Shown: positions 55,254-63,655, counted from the stretch's first letter. The stretch: DNA of 64,000 bases from Myxococcales bacterium (GCA_009692585.1 SHYX01000007.1:61378-125377), one strand, 5' to 3'. The notes: a model not told the origin generated them from the sequence alone. Program-made: numbers and translations.

Positions 55254-55972
55254 ACGTACCGCTCCAACACCGCGGGCAACATCGTCCGCCAGGTGGGCCA
55301 GTCGTGCCCGGCCGGCGAGCGCCACCGCAGCACCGTCACCGGCACTCGCCGGCGATCCAGCACCGCCGCCGCCTCATCGGTGTAGGACCCGTTCTCGTGG
55401 TTCTCGCCCAGCCCGAACACGAACTGGTTGCCGCGCAACCGCTCCAGCTCCGGCCCCTCCGGCGCGTTGCCCACGAACTGCCGAGGGTCGTGGTGGTACC
55501 AATGTTCGTCCCAGTATCCGCCAAGGCGTCGGTCCATGCTGTAGGTGCCGGACATGCCCACACAGAGGTCGATCTGGTCCGGATGCCGGGCCGCGGCCGA
55601 CCATGCCTGGAACGCACCCAGCGACGCGCCGGCGACGGCGAAGGGCTGGTCGGTGCCGCCGCAGTCCGCGCGGATGGTCGCAAAACACACCGCCTCCAGC
55701 CACGCGGCGTAGGCGGCCTGCTGCCGCACCTTCTCCCGCGGCTCGTTGTCACCGAGCCACCCCTGGCGGCAGACGCTGTCGACCGAGTAGAGCTTGATCC
55801 GCCCCGCATCCACCAGCGGTTGCAGCGCCCGAACCAGCAGGAACCGCTCCACGTCGAGGTGGTCGGCCCCGCCGGTGGGGAACAGAATCACCGGCTTCCC
55901 GTAATGGCCCCAGCGCGCGAGACCGAGGTCACGTCCCAGCTCGGGGGCAGGCAGGCTCCAGCTCTGTTTCAT
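55250..55972 (-). CDS. Esterase of the alpha/beta-hydrolase fold
   Basis: A 240-residue cytosolic hydrolase (esterase/D-like, COG4947 type). 'GHYGKPVILFPTGGADHLDV' opens the fold. The nucleophile elbow 'FAVAGASLGAFQAWSAA' has GASLG (Ser). Family-typical 'GMSGTYSMDRRLGGYWDE' follows. The catalytic His is probably in 'SPAGHDWPTWRTMLP'. Natural substrates of this group are poorly known. It is coupled to the crotonase-like gene downstream. ATG 55972 begins 'MKQSWSLPAPELGRDLGLAR'. Confidence 0.88.
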   Translation of the reverse strand: MKQSWSLPAPELGRDLGLARWGHYGKPVILFPTGGADHLDVERFLLVRALQPLVDAGRIKLYSVDSVCRQGWLGDNEPREKVRQQAAYAAWLEAVCFATIRADCGGTDQPFAVAGASLGAFQAWSAAARHPDQIDLCVGMSGTYSMDRRLGGYWDEHWYHHDPRQFVGNAPEGPELERLRGNQFVFGLGENHENGSYTDEAAAVLDRRRVPVTVLRWRSPAGHDWPTWRTMLPAVLERYV

Positions 55973-56040
55973 CTGTCGCGGATTGTCGCACTCCGTCGAC
56001 CTCCGCGGTAGCCCCACCCGCCCTGGTTTGCGCGCTCTTT

Positions 56041-57276
56041 TCACCCGTCGACGTCGAGGGGCTCGAGTTCGTTCAGCTCTTCGCCCACCAGGCGGGCGTT
56101 GGTGACCCGCAGGCGGTGACCCAGGACCTTGAGAAGCTTCCAGAGGACCTGATTGCCGAGGACCGGCTCCATCATGCAGAAGTCCCGAAGCGCGTCGGCA
56201 GAGATGCTGACCGCGCTGCCAAAGGTGACCGCGGTGACCGTGGCCGAGCGCGGCCGGTGGTCGGTGAGCGTCAGCTCGCCGAAGTGTTCGTTCTGGATGA
56301 GCCGAGCCAGCGGCACTTCGCCCGCGGTCACCGCAACTTCGCCCTCGGTGACGACGTACATGCTGTTGCCGGGATCGCCTTCGGTCACGAGCACATCGCC
56401 TGGGGCGAACCAATGTTCGACCATGATGCGCGCCACCTGCAGCCGCGCTGCGTACGGCATGTCTTCGAACAAGAAGAGCCGTTCGAGCGTACGCGCCCTG
56501 ACGACGGATTCGTCGGTGCGGGGGCTCCCCAGCGGCTCCACCAGTTGCACGGTGACGTTGTCGGGGCCGCCCCGATCGAGCGCAGCCTGGATAAGCTGGT
56601 CGCTGGCGGCGTCGGGGTCCCACGCCGAGACAATCTGTTCCATCCGCTCGGGCGCCACGACGTCGGAGAGGCCGTCGCTGCACAACAGGATGCGGTCCCC
56701 AGGGAGCAGATCGAAGGAGCCGAGCGACGGCTGCACGGTCGGGTAGAGGCCGACCGCGCGGGTGATCACGTGCCGATGGCGCGACGCACGCGCTTCGGGC
56801 CAGGTCATCTTGCCGCTGCGGACGAGCTCGTTGACCATCGCATGGTCTTCGGTGAGTTGCCGGACCTCCCCCTCGCGGAAGAGGTACGCGCGGGAGTCGC
56901 CCACGTGGACCACGAAGGCGGAACCCCCGCCGATGGCGATGGCGACCAAGGTCGTGCCCATGCCCTTGCGGTCCTCGGACTCAGCCATCTCGTAGATCCG
57001 GCGGGTGGCGGCCTGGCACATGTGGTCGAGCTCGGCGAGCACGGCGTTGCGCAGCTCGCCGCTGCGTGATTCCGAAAACCGTTCGATCGCCGACTTCAAT
57101 CCGTCGGCCATCTCCTCGAAGGTCTCCACGCACGACGCGCTGGCGACTTCGCCAGCGGCCCGCCCACCGACACCATCGGCCACGAGGAACAGCCCATGTT
57201 CGGGAAGCGACAACAGGCTGTCCTCGTTGTGCTCACGCTTCTTGCCTACATCGGTGCGCGCGGCCCAGCGGATCAT
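56041..57276 (-). CDS. PP2C-type phosphatase fused to a cyclic-nucleotide-binding domain
   Basis: A 411-residue cytosolic signalling protein. Residues 1-245 are a Stp-like PPM phosphatase with all metal motifs: 'TDVGKKREHNEDS', 'LVADGVGGRAAG', 'GMGTTLVAIAIG', 'VVHVGDSRAYLF', 'LLCSDGLSD' and 'GGPDNVTVQLV'. Residues ~270-385 are a CNB domain ('GDVLVTEGDPGNSMYVVTEG', 'NEHFGELTLTDHRPRSATVT') with an intact phosphate-binding cassette. This suggests cAMP/cGMP-controlled dephosphorylation of Ser/Thr proteins. The ATG at 57276 is the natural PP2C start; the longer frame upstream overlaps the methylase gene and is rejected. Confidence 0.92.
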   Translation of the reverse strand: MIRWAARTDVGKKREHNEDSLLSLPEHGLFLVADGVGGRAAGEVASASCVETFEEMADGLKSAIERFSESRSGELRNAVLAELDHMCQAATRRIYEMAESEDRKGMGTTLVAIAIGGGSAFVVHVGDSRAYLFREGEVRQLTEDHAMVNELVRSGKMTWPEARASRHRHVITRAVGLYPTVQPSLGSFDLLPGDRILLCSDGLSDVVAPERMEQIVSAWDPDAASDQLIQAALDRGGPDNVTVQLVEPLGSPRTDESVVRARTLERLFLFEDMPYAARLQVARIMVEHWFAPGDVLVTEGDPGNSMYVVTEGEVAVTAGEVPLARLIQNEHFGELTLTDHRPRSATVTAVTFGSAVSISADALRDFCMMEPVLGNQVLWKLLKVLGHRLRVTNARLVGEELNELEPLDVDG

Positions 57277-57322
57277 CCCGGCCGCATAACGCCGGCGGAC
57301 CGCCGGAGCGACGTCCCGAGGC

Positions 57323-58558
57323 CTACGCCTGCCCCTTCTGGTAGAGCACAGCGTGCTCGGGCCGCATGCGCTCGGCGCCGTCGTCCCAGCGCTCCACGGT
57401 GGCGCGGGCGACTCGCACCAGCCCCTCGGCGTGCGCCGATTCGCCCACCGGACCATAAGAATCCACCGGCCGACCGCCGACGATGCCGTCGCCGACGACC
57501 ACCGCCAGATGCCCGCCCGGGACCAGCGCCCGCGACGCGACGCGCACCCAGCGCTGGGTGTCCGAGCGCCAAGCCGCGATGGCCGTGGCCCGATCGGCGC
57601 GGAAGGCCCGACGACTCCCGACCTCGTCCCGCAAGGAGCTGCCGGGGTCGATCCCGAGCCAGGCGTGGCGGAGCTGCTGCAGCGGCACGTAGTCGTAGAC
57701 CCCGGGGTAGGGCGGCGAGGTCGCCACCATCCCGAACTCGTTCCGTTCGCGCAGCTCGCGGGCATCTTCCCGGTGGACACGAGCGCGCCCGGTGGCGCTG
57801 GCACCGAGCCGCGCCGCGAGCTCCTCGAGCTGCCGGGCGAACTCCCGCGCCCGCTTGTGGAACAGCGTGGCCGTGGTGGTGGGGGGGCGCACGTCGGTGC
57901 CGCAGCGGTTGGCGGTCTCGCTCTCCCGTTTGCTGACCTTGACCAGGATCGACGAGAGCACCGCCCTCGCCAGCGGGTCGTTGCCGATGGTGGCGCGGAT
58001 GGCGTCGAGCTCGACCACCGCCCACGGATCGAACCAGTCCCAGGCGAGGTCGGGCACCGGCGCCCTGAGCATGCTGGTGTCACGACCCCCAGCCAGGAAG
58101 CAGGCCTGGCCAGCCACCCGCGCCGCATCCGCCGCCCGACGCGCCAGAGCACGAAGCGCGGTGCGCTCGGCTTCGGTGGTCAGCGTGGTGCGGGCACGCG
58201 CCACCAGTGTCGCGACCGGATTTATGTCGCATCCCAGGCTGTCGCGACCAGCGATCAGCGCCTCGACGAGGATGGTGCCACCGCCGCAGAAGGGGTCGAG
58301 CACCGCGCCCTGGCCGAGAGAGAGAAGTTCGGCCGCGGCATCGGGGTGCAGCCCCGCCGGGTAGGCGTGGAAGCCGTGCGTGGCACGTTCGACCCGCTCC
58401 CGATTACGCAGCGCGCCCTCCAGCACCGCGGACGCGGTGGGGTCCCCCTCGCGCAGCACGTCTCCCGAGCGCTGCGAGAGCGCCTGGCGGAGGACGCCGG
58501 TCTCCGCCCACTCGGGGCTGGCGGCGTTGATGCGACGATCACTGCGGCGAGAGGCCAT
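57323..58558 (-). CDS. DNA methyltransferase (N4/N6 amino type)
   Basis: A 411-residue SAM-dependent methylase of the TRM11/DNA-methylase class. Motif I 'VLDPFCGGGTILVEALIAGR' precedes the catalytic 'GMVATSPPYPGVYDYVPLQQ' (SPPY, exocyclic amino-group methylation). 'GHLAVVVGDGIVGGRPVDSY' follows. N4-cytosine or N6-adenine in DNA are the usual targets, though some homologues modify tRNA. No restriction endonuclease is adjacent, so it looks like an orphan. It is 46 nt upstream of the PP2C gene on the same strand. Confidence 0.85.
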   Translation of the reverse strand: MASRRSDRRINAASPEWAETGVLRQALSQRSGDVLREGDPTASAVLEGALRNRERVERATHGFHAYPAGLHPDAAAELLSLGQGAVLDPFCGGGTILVEALIAGRDSLGCDINPVATLVARARTTLTTEAERTALRALARRAADAARVAGQACFLAGGRDTSMLRAPVPDLAWDWFDPWAVVELDAIRATIGNDPLARAVLSSILVKVSKRESETANRCGTDVRPPTTTATLFHKRAREFARQLEELAARLGASATGRARVHREDARELRERNEFGMVATSPPYPGVYDYVPLQQLRHAWLGIDPGSSLRDEVGSRRAFRADRATAIAAWRSDTQRWVRVASRALVPGGHLAVVVGDGIVGGRPVDSYGPVGESAHAEGLVRVARATVERWDDGAERMRPEHAVLYQKGQA

Positions 58559-58665
58559 GCCGGGCGCTTAGCCCGGCGGGGACCTGGGCGCGCCGCCGAC
58601 CACCTGCGGCGCTGGCTCGCAACGATCCTCGGCCACCGAGAGGGGGAACCAGGATAGGCCACGCC

Positions 58666-59205
58666 ATGGAAATCCACGCGTCGTCGGTCGTCCGCCACTC
58701 TCGAAACCGGGTGTTTTGCGCCTATCGGGACGAGCTGCCGCGCATCGCCGTGTACATGCCCAACGTCAAGTCGGTCGAGACGGTGCGTCGTGAGGACCTT
58801 CCCGGCCGCTGCACGCTGCACAACGTGTGGACCGGCAAGGGCGAGATTCCCAAGGTCGCGCAGCAACTGGTGCGGCCGGAAATCCTGCTCTGGGACGACT
58901 ACGCCACCTGGCATGACGACGGGACGTGGTGTGAGTGGCGCATCGGGCTGCGGATCTTCGCCGACAAGTTCCAATGTAGCGGCACCAACCACATCACCGA
59001 CGAGGGGCCGTACGCGCGGGTGACGCTCCGTGGCGAGCTGCGGGTCGACCTCGCCGACATCCCCGGCGTGCCGCGGCTCCTGGCCCGGCCGCTCAAGCCG
59101 CAGATCGAGGCGTTCATCATCAATCTCGTCCGGCCCAACCTCGAGGACACCAACGTGGCGCTCGGGAAGTACCTGGACGCGAATCCGGCTATGCTGCCGC
59201 GGTGA
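58666..59205 (+). CDS. SRPBCC/START-like protein of unknown function
   Basis: A 179-residue soluble protein that reads like a helix-grip (SRPBCC/polyketide cyclase-like) domain: 'SSVVRHSRNRVFCAYRDELP' at the N-terminus, an antiparallel sheet ('CTLHNVWTGKGEIPKVAQQL', 'CEWRIGLRIFADKFQCSGTN') and a long C-terminal helix ('LKPQIEAFIINLVRPNLEDT'). Such proteins bind lipids or other hydrophobic ligands. The fit is by pattern only. Its stop overlaps the start of the MopE lipoprotein (GTGA). Confidence 0.65.
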   Translation: MEIHASSVVRHSRNRVFCAYRDELPRIAVYMPNVKSVETVRREDLPGRCTLHNVWTGKGEIPKVAQQLVRPEILLWDDYATWHDDGTWCEWRIGLRIFADKFQCSGTNHITDEGPYARVTLRGELRVDLADIPGVPRLLARPLKPQIEAFIINLVRPNLEDTNVALGKYLDANPAMLPR

Positions 59206-60788
59206 AGCTCGTCTGCCTCCTGGCCCTGTGCGCCTGCTCCGATCCCTTCGCGGACCCCGCCGACAAGGACGGCGACACCGGCGACAGCGGCGGCAGCGGC
59301 GGCGACACCGACAGCGGTCCGCCCGAGGACAGCGACACCGACGAGACCGGCGACTCGGGCCCCTACGATCGGGATGGCGACGGCTTTACCGACGAGGTCG
59401 ACTGCGACGACGACGACCCCGACACCTACCCGGGCGCCCCTGAGACCTGGTACGACGGCTTCGACAGCGATTGCGCGGGCGACAACGACTACGACCAAGA
59501 CCAAGACGGCTACCTGGCCGAGGCCATCGGCGGTGACGACTGCGTCGACACCGAGGCCACCATCCATCCCGACGCGGCAGAGCTCTGGTACAACGGCATC
59601 GACGAGGATTGCGCGGGCGGCAACGACTACGATCAGGACGGCGACGGCGATCCCCTCCCCGCCGCGGGCGGCCTCGACTGCGACGACACCGACAGCGCCG
59701 TCAACGGCCTGTTGATGGAGACCCTCGGCGACAGCGTCGACAGCGACTGCGACGGCGCCGTGGACGGTTTCTGGCTCAGCCGGCTGGACACGACCGGGTC
59801 GGCGGGTCTCCAAGGCCCCCGGATCGCGGCGGACAGCACCTCGGTGATGGTCTCGTTCCTCGCCGACACCTTCACCAACCCGGTCTCCGGTGACTCCGAC
59901 ACCACCGGCGGTTTCACCTACGACCTGGCCGAAACCGACCCGTGGAGCGGCATCGTCGGCACCAGCACCTGGGCCTGGGGCGTCGACTACACCTACGGCC
60001 AAGGCTTCGATTTCGTCGTGAGTGATGACTACTACAGTTGGGGCCACAGCCTGCACTACGACGGCAAGCGCTACCTGTTTGGCAATGTGTACGACGTCGC
60101 GACCGGCAGCTTCGGCGGCACCGGCCTCACCTACCCGACCAGCGTCCAGTTCCTGGACGTGGAGCTGACCGAGGCCGGCGACGGCAGCCTCCACCTGGTC
60201 GGCTGCGACCTGCGCCTGGGGTTCTTGTCGTGGCTGCACGGCACGCCCGACGAGTACCTGACCGCCGGCTCGGGACTCGCCGGGGACGACCTCGCCAATG
60301 TCGAGGCCACCACCTGCGTGGCCGACGTTCCGGAGCGCGTCATCCTGGCCGGCGCGTCGACGACCGCCGGCATCGAGAGCTTCACCTACTCCGACACCAG
60401 CGGGCTGAGCACCGACGACAGCTTCGGCGAGTGGGCACCGTACGACATGCAGTCGTACCTGACCGGCCTCGCCTCGGCGCGCGTCGTCGCCGTGGGTGCC
60501 GACGGCGTGTACGTCGAAGTGGACGGCGACGCAGCGCTACTTACCGCGGCCGCCGCCCACACCGTCCGGGGCAGCCTGTCGGCGACGGGAGCCATGGCGC
60601 TGGTCTACACCAACGGGAGCGACGTGGTCCTGGCCTGGGGGGATGTCACCACCGGGTTCACGGAGGTGCTCCTCGACACAGGACTTGCGACGGTCGACGA
60701 CGCGGACGTGTACCGGAGCAGCGGCGACCAGCTCCTGGTGGTGGTGCGCGGCGGGGACGAGGCGGTGCTGGGGGCGGTGGGTATCTGA
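59202..60788 (+). CDS. MopE-motif lipoprotein
   Basis: A 528-residue lipoprotein (lipobox LCAC in 'MKLVCLLALCACSDPFADP'). Residues 20-55 are an Asp/Ser/Gly linker. Three MopE-type Asp/Cys units follow ('VDCDDDDPDTYPGAPETWYD', 'GDDCVDTEATIHPDAAELWY', 'LDCDDTDSAVNGLLMETLGD', each ending with an 'S/EDCAG' or 'SDCDG' element). The remaining 330 residues form a beta-propeller-like region ('GKRYLFGNVYDVATGSFGGT', 'ARVVAVGADGVYVEVDGDAA'). Calcium binding and surface display are inferred. It is translationally coupled to the preceding SRPBCC-like gene. Confidence 0.85.
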   Translation: MKLVCLLALCACSDPFADPADKDGDTGDSGGSGGDTDSGPPEDSDTDETGDSGPYDRDGDGFTDEVDCDDDDPDTYPGAPETWYDGFDSDCAGDNDYDQDQDGYLAEAIGGDDCVDTEATIHPDAAELWYNGIDEDCAGGNDYDQDGDGDPLPAAGGLDCDDTDSAVNGLLMETLGDSVDSDCDGAVDGFWLSRLDTTGSAGLQGPRIAADSTSVMVSFLADTFTNPVSGDSDTTGGFTYDLAETDPWSGIVGTSTWAWGVDYTYGQGFDFVVSDDYYSWGHSLHYDGKRYLFGNVYDVATGSFGGTGLTYPTSVQFLDVELTEAGDGSLHLVGCDLRLGFLSWLHGTPDEYLTAGSGLAGDDLANVEATTCVADVPERVILAGASTTAGIESFTYSDTSGLSTDDSFGEWAPYDMQSYLTGLASARVVAVGADGVYVEVDGDAALLTAAAAHTVRGSLSATGAMALVYTNGSDVVLAWGDVTTGFTEVLLDTGLATVDDADVYRSSGDQLLVVVRGGDEAVLGAVGI

Positions 60789-60950
60789 CGGGGGTGGCGG
60801 TGGGGCCGACCGACCGGCGGAAGCTGACGGGGGACGACGAGGCGGCGGTGGGGGTCACGGTGGCGCATCTGGTGCGCGCGAAACGGGACTGGTGGGGGTG
60901 TGGCGCGATTCGCCGGCCGGCCGGCCGACGAAGTCGTCGACGGTAGGGCT

Positions 60951-60962
60951 GTATGATCATAC
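60951..60962. promoter_or_regulatory. Palindromic operator-like site GTATGATCATAC at mazEF-like promoter
   Basis: A perfect 12-bp palindrome 28 nt upstream of the antitoxin start. TATGAT inside it would serve as a -10 box, so a repressor bound here would block RNA polymerase, as in autoregulated toxin-antitoxin operons. The following sequence is AT-rich relative to the surroundings. Confidence 0.6.
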
Positions 60963-60990
60963 TATTCAGCATACCCGCGAGGCTTCCGTG

Positions 60991-61293
60991 GTGAACACCG
61001 AACGCGTGACTGTGACCCTCCCGTCGCACCTTCTCGACGGTATCGACCGGTTCGAGAAAAACCGAAGCCGCTTCATCGCCCAGGCCGTGGAGCACGAGCT
61101 TGAGCACCGCCGTCGTGAGGAATTGCTGCGTTCCGTCAGCTCGCCGCACCCCGGCGGGGCCGACCTTTCGGAACTCGGGACGGGCGACTGGTTGCCCGAT
61201 CTCGTGGAGGACGCAGCCGAGTTGGTCGACCTCGCCGGTGGGACGCCCGTTCGCTGGGTCAGCGGCGACGGATGGAAGGCGGGGAACCGATGA
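60991..61293 (+). CDS. RHH (CopG/MazE-type) antitoxin
   Basis: A 100-residue protein. The N-terminal ribbon-helix-helix is 'RVTVTLPSHLLDGIDRFEKN' followed by 'RSRFIAQAVEHELEHRRREE'. The acidic C-terminal tail ('LSELGTGDWLPDLVEDAAEL') should wrap the MazF toxin. GTG 60991 (or 60988) lies 6-8 nt after a GAGG. It ends with an ATGA overlap with the toxin gene, the usual antitoxin-first order. It probably represses its own promoter through the palindrome at 60951. Confidence 0.9.
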   Translation: MNTERVTVTLPSHLLDGIDRFEKNRSRFIAQAVEHELEHRRREELLRSVSSPHPGGADLSELGTGDWLPDLVEDAAELVDLAGGTPVRWVSGDGWKAGNR

Positions 61294-61649
61294 TCCTGAG
61301 TCGCGGATCGGTCGTGCTGGTCGAACTCGATCCGACTGTGGGCAACGAACAACGGGGAGTGCGCCCCTGCCTCGTCGTGAGCGACCCCGTCGTCAACCAG
61401 GACCAACGGTTCCCCGTGCTTTGCGTGGTTCCGGTAACCGGCACGCTCGGAGTGGGAGCGCTCTACCCACAGCTCTCCCCCACCGGCAGCGGACTCACCA
61501 AGGTGTCCTGTGCGCTCGTGGATCACCTGCGCTCCATCGACAAGCGCCGAATTCGTCGCGTGTACGGTGTCCTGCCCGCCAACGAACTCGCCGCACTCGA
61601 CGAGGCGCTTCGCCTGTTCCTCGGGTTGCAGGGTTCGGGCGCGCGCTGA
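61290..61649 (+). CDS. MazF/PemK-family endoribonuclease toxin
   Basis: A 119-residue toxin with the MazF opening 'ILSRGSVVLVELDPTVGNEQ' then RGVRPCLVVS (catalytic Arg). 'LCVVPVTGTLGVGALYPQLS' and 'CALVDHLRSIDKRRIRRVYG' (Ser/Thr and basic sites) follow. It cleaves mRNA at short motifs when the antitoxin is lost. ATG 61290 is used because of the 4-nt overlap; an in-frame ATG at 61272 would lie inside the antitoxin. Confidence 0.93.
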   Translation: MILSRGSVVLVELDPTVGNEQRGVRPCLVVSDPVVNQDQRFPVLCVVPVTGTLGVGALYPQLSPTGSGLTKVSCALVDHLRSIDKRRIRRVYGVLPANELAALDEALRLFLGLQGSGAR

Positions 61650-61830
61650 GGCAAGCAGGCGCCGTTTCGTGAACCGCCACCAGCGCCCGCCGCGGCCCCG
61701 CCAAACCGGCGCTGCCGAACCCTCGTTCAACCTACGGCGGCTCTCGCCGAGCCCGGCGCCGGTGATCGAGCGCGGGTGCTGCTCGTGCTCGACGCCGTCC
61801 GCAGCGAGCGGCGCACCTGGCGGGCCGGCG

Positions 61831-62027
61831 CTGATCGATGAGCGCAGGGGAAGGGCTGTCGCGGGCTGGCCGTCATCGGCACCCTGGGTGTCCTCGCCGG
61901 AGCCAAGCGGTCAGGGGCCATCGACCGGGTCGCTCCGGTCGTCCAGGCACTTCGAGTGGACGGCTTCTGGCTCTCCGAGTCCCTGGTGATCGCGTTCCTC
62001 AGCCCCGTGGGCGAGGCCCCGGGTTGA
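61831..62027 (+). pseudogene. Decayed DUF3368 PIN-domain toxin gene
   Basis: One frame reads 'LIDERRGRAVA' (61832 onwards); a second frame then continues 'GLAVIGTLGVLAGAKRSGAI' and 'DRVAPVVQALRVDGFWLSES' to a TGA at 62025-62027. Together these match the DUF3368 core (LDERxGRxvA...GTLGvLlxAKraGlI) with a frameshift between the two parts. The N-terminal PIN half is not found in 61650-61830, which holds no other feature I can support. Confidence 0.6.
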
Positions 62028-62087
62028 TCGCATCACGGGCCACAATCATTGATACATCAGTGATTCACCAAACGAAACGCCGGGTTT

Positions 62088-62139
62088 CTCACCAGCTCTC
62101 GTTCGGCCCGCTGTGGGGTTCTTGGGGACAATGGACCGA
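62088..62139. repeat. TA-island repeat, copy 1
   Basis: 'CTCACCAGCTCTCGTTCGGC' starts the copy and 'TTGGGGACAATGGA' lies inside its second half. It is about four-fifths identical to copy 2 (62967-63017). It lies 52 nt past the stop of the RHH antitoxin that ends the PIN module. Confidence 0.7.
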
Positions 62140-62190
62140 AGCGATGAACGCTCCCGACGTACTCGCTCCGCGAAGCCGAGCCTGAAGGCA

Positions 62191-62427
62191 TCAGATCGTG
62201 TCGTCCGGACCGGGCGCACGGTCCTCGATACGGCCAAGCGCTGCCTCGAACTTGCCCCGGTCGCCGCGACGAGCCCGGGCGGTGAGGTATTCCTCGGTGG
62301 CCCAGGCCGCAAGCTTCTCGCCCGCGGCGCTCGCGATGAACTGGTTGATGGAGATGCCCTCCCGACGAGCGGCCTCGCGGATTCCGACGTGGAGTGATTC
62401 GGGGAGGCGGACGCTGATCGTGCTCAT
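62191..62427 (-). CDS. RHH (HicB-/CopG-like) antitoxin
   Basis: A 78-residue ribbon-helix-helix protein: 'STISVRLPESLHVGIREAAR', then 'REGISINQFIASAAGEKLAA' (the SINQFI helix is typical of CopG/HicB-type RHH). The short tail 'AALGRIEDRAPGPDDTI' could cap the toxin. Its start overlaps the stop of the upstream PIN toxin by 4 nt, so the order here is toxin then antitoxin, the reverse of the other pairs in the island. Confidence 0.88.
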   Translation of the reverse strand: MSTISVRLPESLHVGIREAARREGISINQFIASAAGEKLAAWATEEYLTARARRGDRGKFEAALGRIEDRAPGPDDTI

Positions 62428-62843
62428 GGGACTTCTCCGATCTCTTGAAGATACTCACGCGGGGTGAGGGCGCGGATGCCGAAGCGGTCGACGCCCACGA
62501 AGTCGCGAAGGTTGAAGGTGACGATGACGGGGGCTCCGGCATCGACCGCGAGCTCCAAGACCATGTCGTCCTTGGGGTCGAGAAGCGTCGGACGCCAGAG
62601 GAAGAAGATGGGGCGGTGGATGGCCACCGAGCAGAGGTAGTCGAGGATGTCCGAAAGGTCGCCGGCCGAGACGGCGAGGTCGGCAAGCATCCGGTCGGCG
62701 ACGCCTCCATACTCGAGAACCAGCGGCACCGAGAGCGCGATGTCGAAGCGTCCGGTGCCGACGAGCGAGAGCAGCCGGAACGATGCGCCCCGCCGTGACC
62801 GGAGAGCCGAGATCAGGACGTTGGTGTCGACGACGACGACCAC
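62424..62843 (-). CDS. PIN-domain RNase toxin
   Basis: A 139-residue PIN toxin of the COG1569 type. 'VVVVDTNVLISALRSRRGAS' gives the first Asp. 'LSVPLVLEYGGVADRML' gives the Glu, 'DPKDDMVLELAVDAGAPVIV' the later Asp pair, and 'TFNLRDFVGVDRFGIRALTP' is the C-terminal signature. It is expected to cut RNA. It starts with a GTG at 62843, 4 nt after an inverted repeat (62847-62864), and another perfect palindrome lies 68 nt further upstream. Confidence 0.92.
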   Translation of the reverse strand: MVVVVDTNVLISALRSRRGASFRLLSLVGTGRFDIALSVPLVLEYGGVADRMLADLAVSAGDLSDILDYLCSVAIHRPIFFLWRPTLLDPKDDMVLELAVDAGAPVIVTFNLRDFVGVDRFGIRALTPREYLQEIGEVP

Positions 62844-62846
62844 AAT

Positions 62847-62864
62847 GGTATCGCAGGCGATACC
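62847..62864. promoter_or_regulatory. Inverted repeat at the PIN toxin start
   Basis: GGTATCG (62847-62853) and CGATACC (62858-62864) are perfect 7-bp arms around CAGG, ending 4 nt before the toxin start codon. The position suggests an operator for the RHH antitoxin or a translational hairpin. Confidence 0.5.
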
Positions 62865-62910
62865 GGATTGACGGTCAAGCCCGAAACGGCAGTGATTCTG
62901 GGACGTTTGC

Positions 62911-62930
62911 CATGATCCGGTCGGATCATG
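62911..62930. promoter_or_regulatory. Palindrome upstream of the PIN/RHH operon
   Basis: CATGATCCGGTCGGATCATG has perfect 9-bp arms around GT. It lies 68 nt upstream of the PIN toxin start, just before an AT-rich stretch that precedes repeat copy 2. It shares the core ATGATC/GATCAT with the operator at 60951, and so may bind a related RHH protein. Confidence 0.5.
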
Positions 62931-62966
62931 TAGACTCTAAGCTATTAATCCGGATATTTTCGGCCA

Positions 62967-63017
62967 CTCACCAGCTCCCGTTCGACCCGCCTAACGGTTC
63001 ATGGGGACAATGGAGCA
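62967..63017. repeat. TA-island repeat, copy 2
   Basis: 'CTCACCAGCTCCCGTTCGAC' starts the copy and 'CATGGGGACAATGGA' lies in its second half. It begins 43 nt after the stop of the second MazF gene and lies upstream of the PIN module on the minus strand. Its translation on the plus strand resembles 'HQLPFDPPNGSWGQW', like copy 1, but no gene is supported. Confidence 0.7.
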
Positions 63018-63059
63018 TTGAGGTGACCGACAAGGCGATTCGCGCACCTCGCCGGAAAG

Positions 63060-63410
63060 TCAGGTCAGATCGAGCGCAGCCTTGATGCCAGCCTCGACCG
63101 CCGCCAAAACGTCAACCGGCAGCGCCCCGAGTCGTCGCGTGAGTTTGGCTCGATCGAGCGTAGTGAGCTGGTGGCACACGGCGATGCCGTCCCCCCGGAG
63201 CCCCCCGGCGCCGTCGGGGATCAGAACCGCCGTCGGTCCCCGGCGCGCCTGATTCGCGGACGTCGTCAGCGGCACCACCGTGACCGACTTCCATCCGGGC
63301 ACCCGGTTGAAGCTGTCGTGCGACACGACGAGCACGGGGCGGTCACCCTGAATCTCCGCTCCAGAGCGGGGATGTAGCGCGGCCAGGTACAATTCCCCGC
63401 GTTTCATCAA
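63060..63410 (-). CDS. MazF/PemK-family endoribonuclease toxin
   Basis: A 116-residue toxin with 'MKRGELYLAALHPRSGAEIQ' then GDRPVLVVSHDSFNRVPG (MazF catalytic Arg region), 'SVTVVPLTTSANQARRGPTA' and 'VCHQLTTLDRAKLTRRLGAL'. It resembles the MazF at 61290 in fold but not closely in sequence, so the two came from different modules. It overlaps the antitoxin gene by 4 nt (ATGA). Confidence 0.93.
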   Translation of the reverse strand: MMKRGELYLAALHPRSGAEIQGDRPVLVVSHDSFNRVPGWKSVTVVPLTTSANQARRGPTAVLIPDGAGGLRGDGIAVCHQLTTLDRAKLTRRLGALPVDVLAAVEAGIKAALDLT

Positions 63411-63655
63411 GTGTCTCCGGCGAGCAGGTGCTCCACACCCGCCTGCTCGAGCTCCGGGTCGATGTCGAGATCAGTTCCCGCGTGGTCCAACGCGAATCGG
63501 TGGATCTCCCTGGCCACGCGCTCGCGCTGTCTCGCCTGAAGCCACCCGGCGAGCGCGTCGCGAGCAATCTCGGTCGCCGGGCGGTGATCCGCCGTCGCCT
63601 CTCGGCGCAGCGCCTCGTGGAGATCGTCGGGGAGGGGCAGGTGGAAGGTGCGCAT
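63407..63655 (-). CDS. RHH-like antitoxin
   Basis: An 82-residue protein with 'MRTFHLPLPDDLHEALRREA' and 'RPATEIARDALAGWLQARQR' in ribbon-helix-helix order, then a polar tail ('HAGTDLDIDPELEQAGVEHL') for toxin binding. ATG 63655 gives this start; an upstream ATG at 63688 would add 11 residues. An inverted repeat (63694-63713) stands directly before that upstream start, consistent with autoregulation. Confidence 0.85.
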   Translation of the reverse strand: MRTFHLPLPDDLHEALRREATADHRPATEIARDALAGWLQARQRERVAREIHRFALDHAGTDLDIDPELEQAGVEHLLAGDT

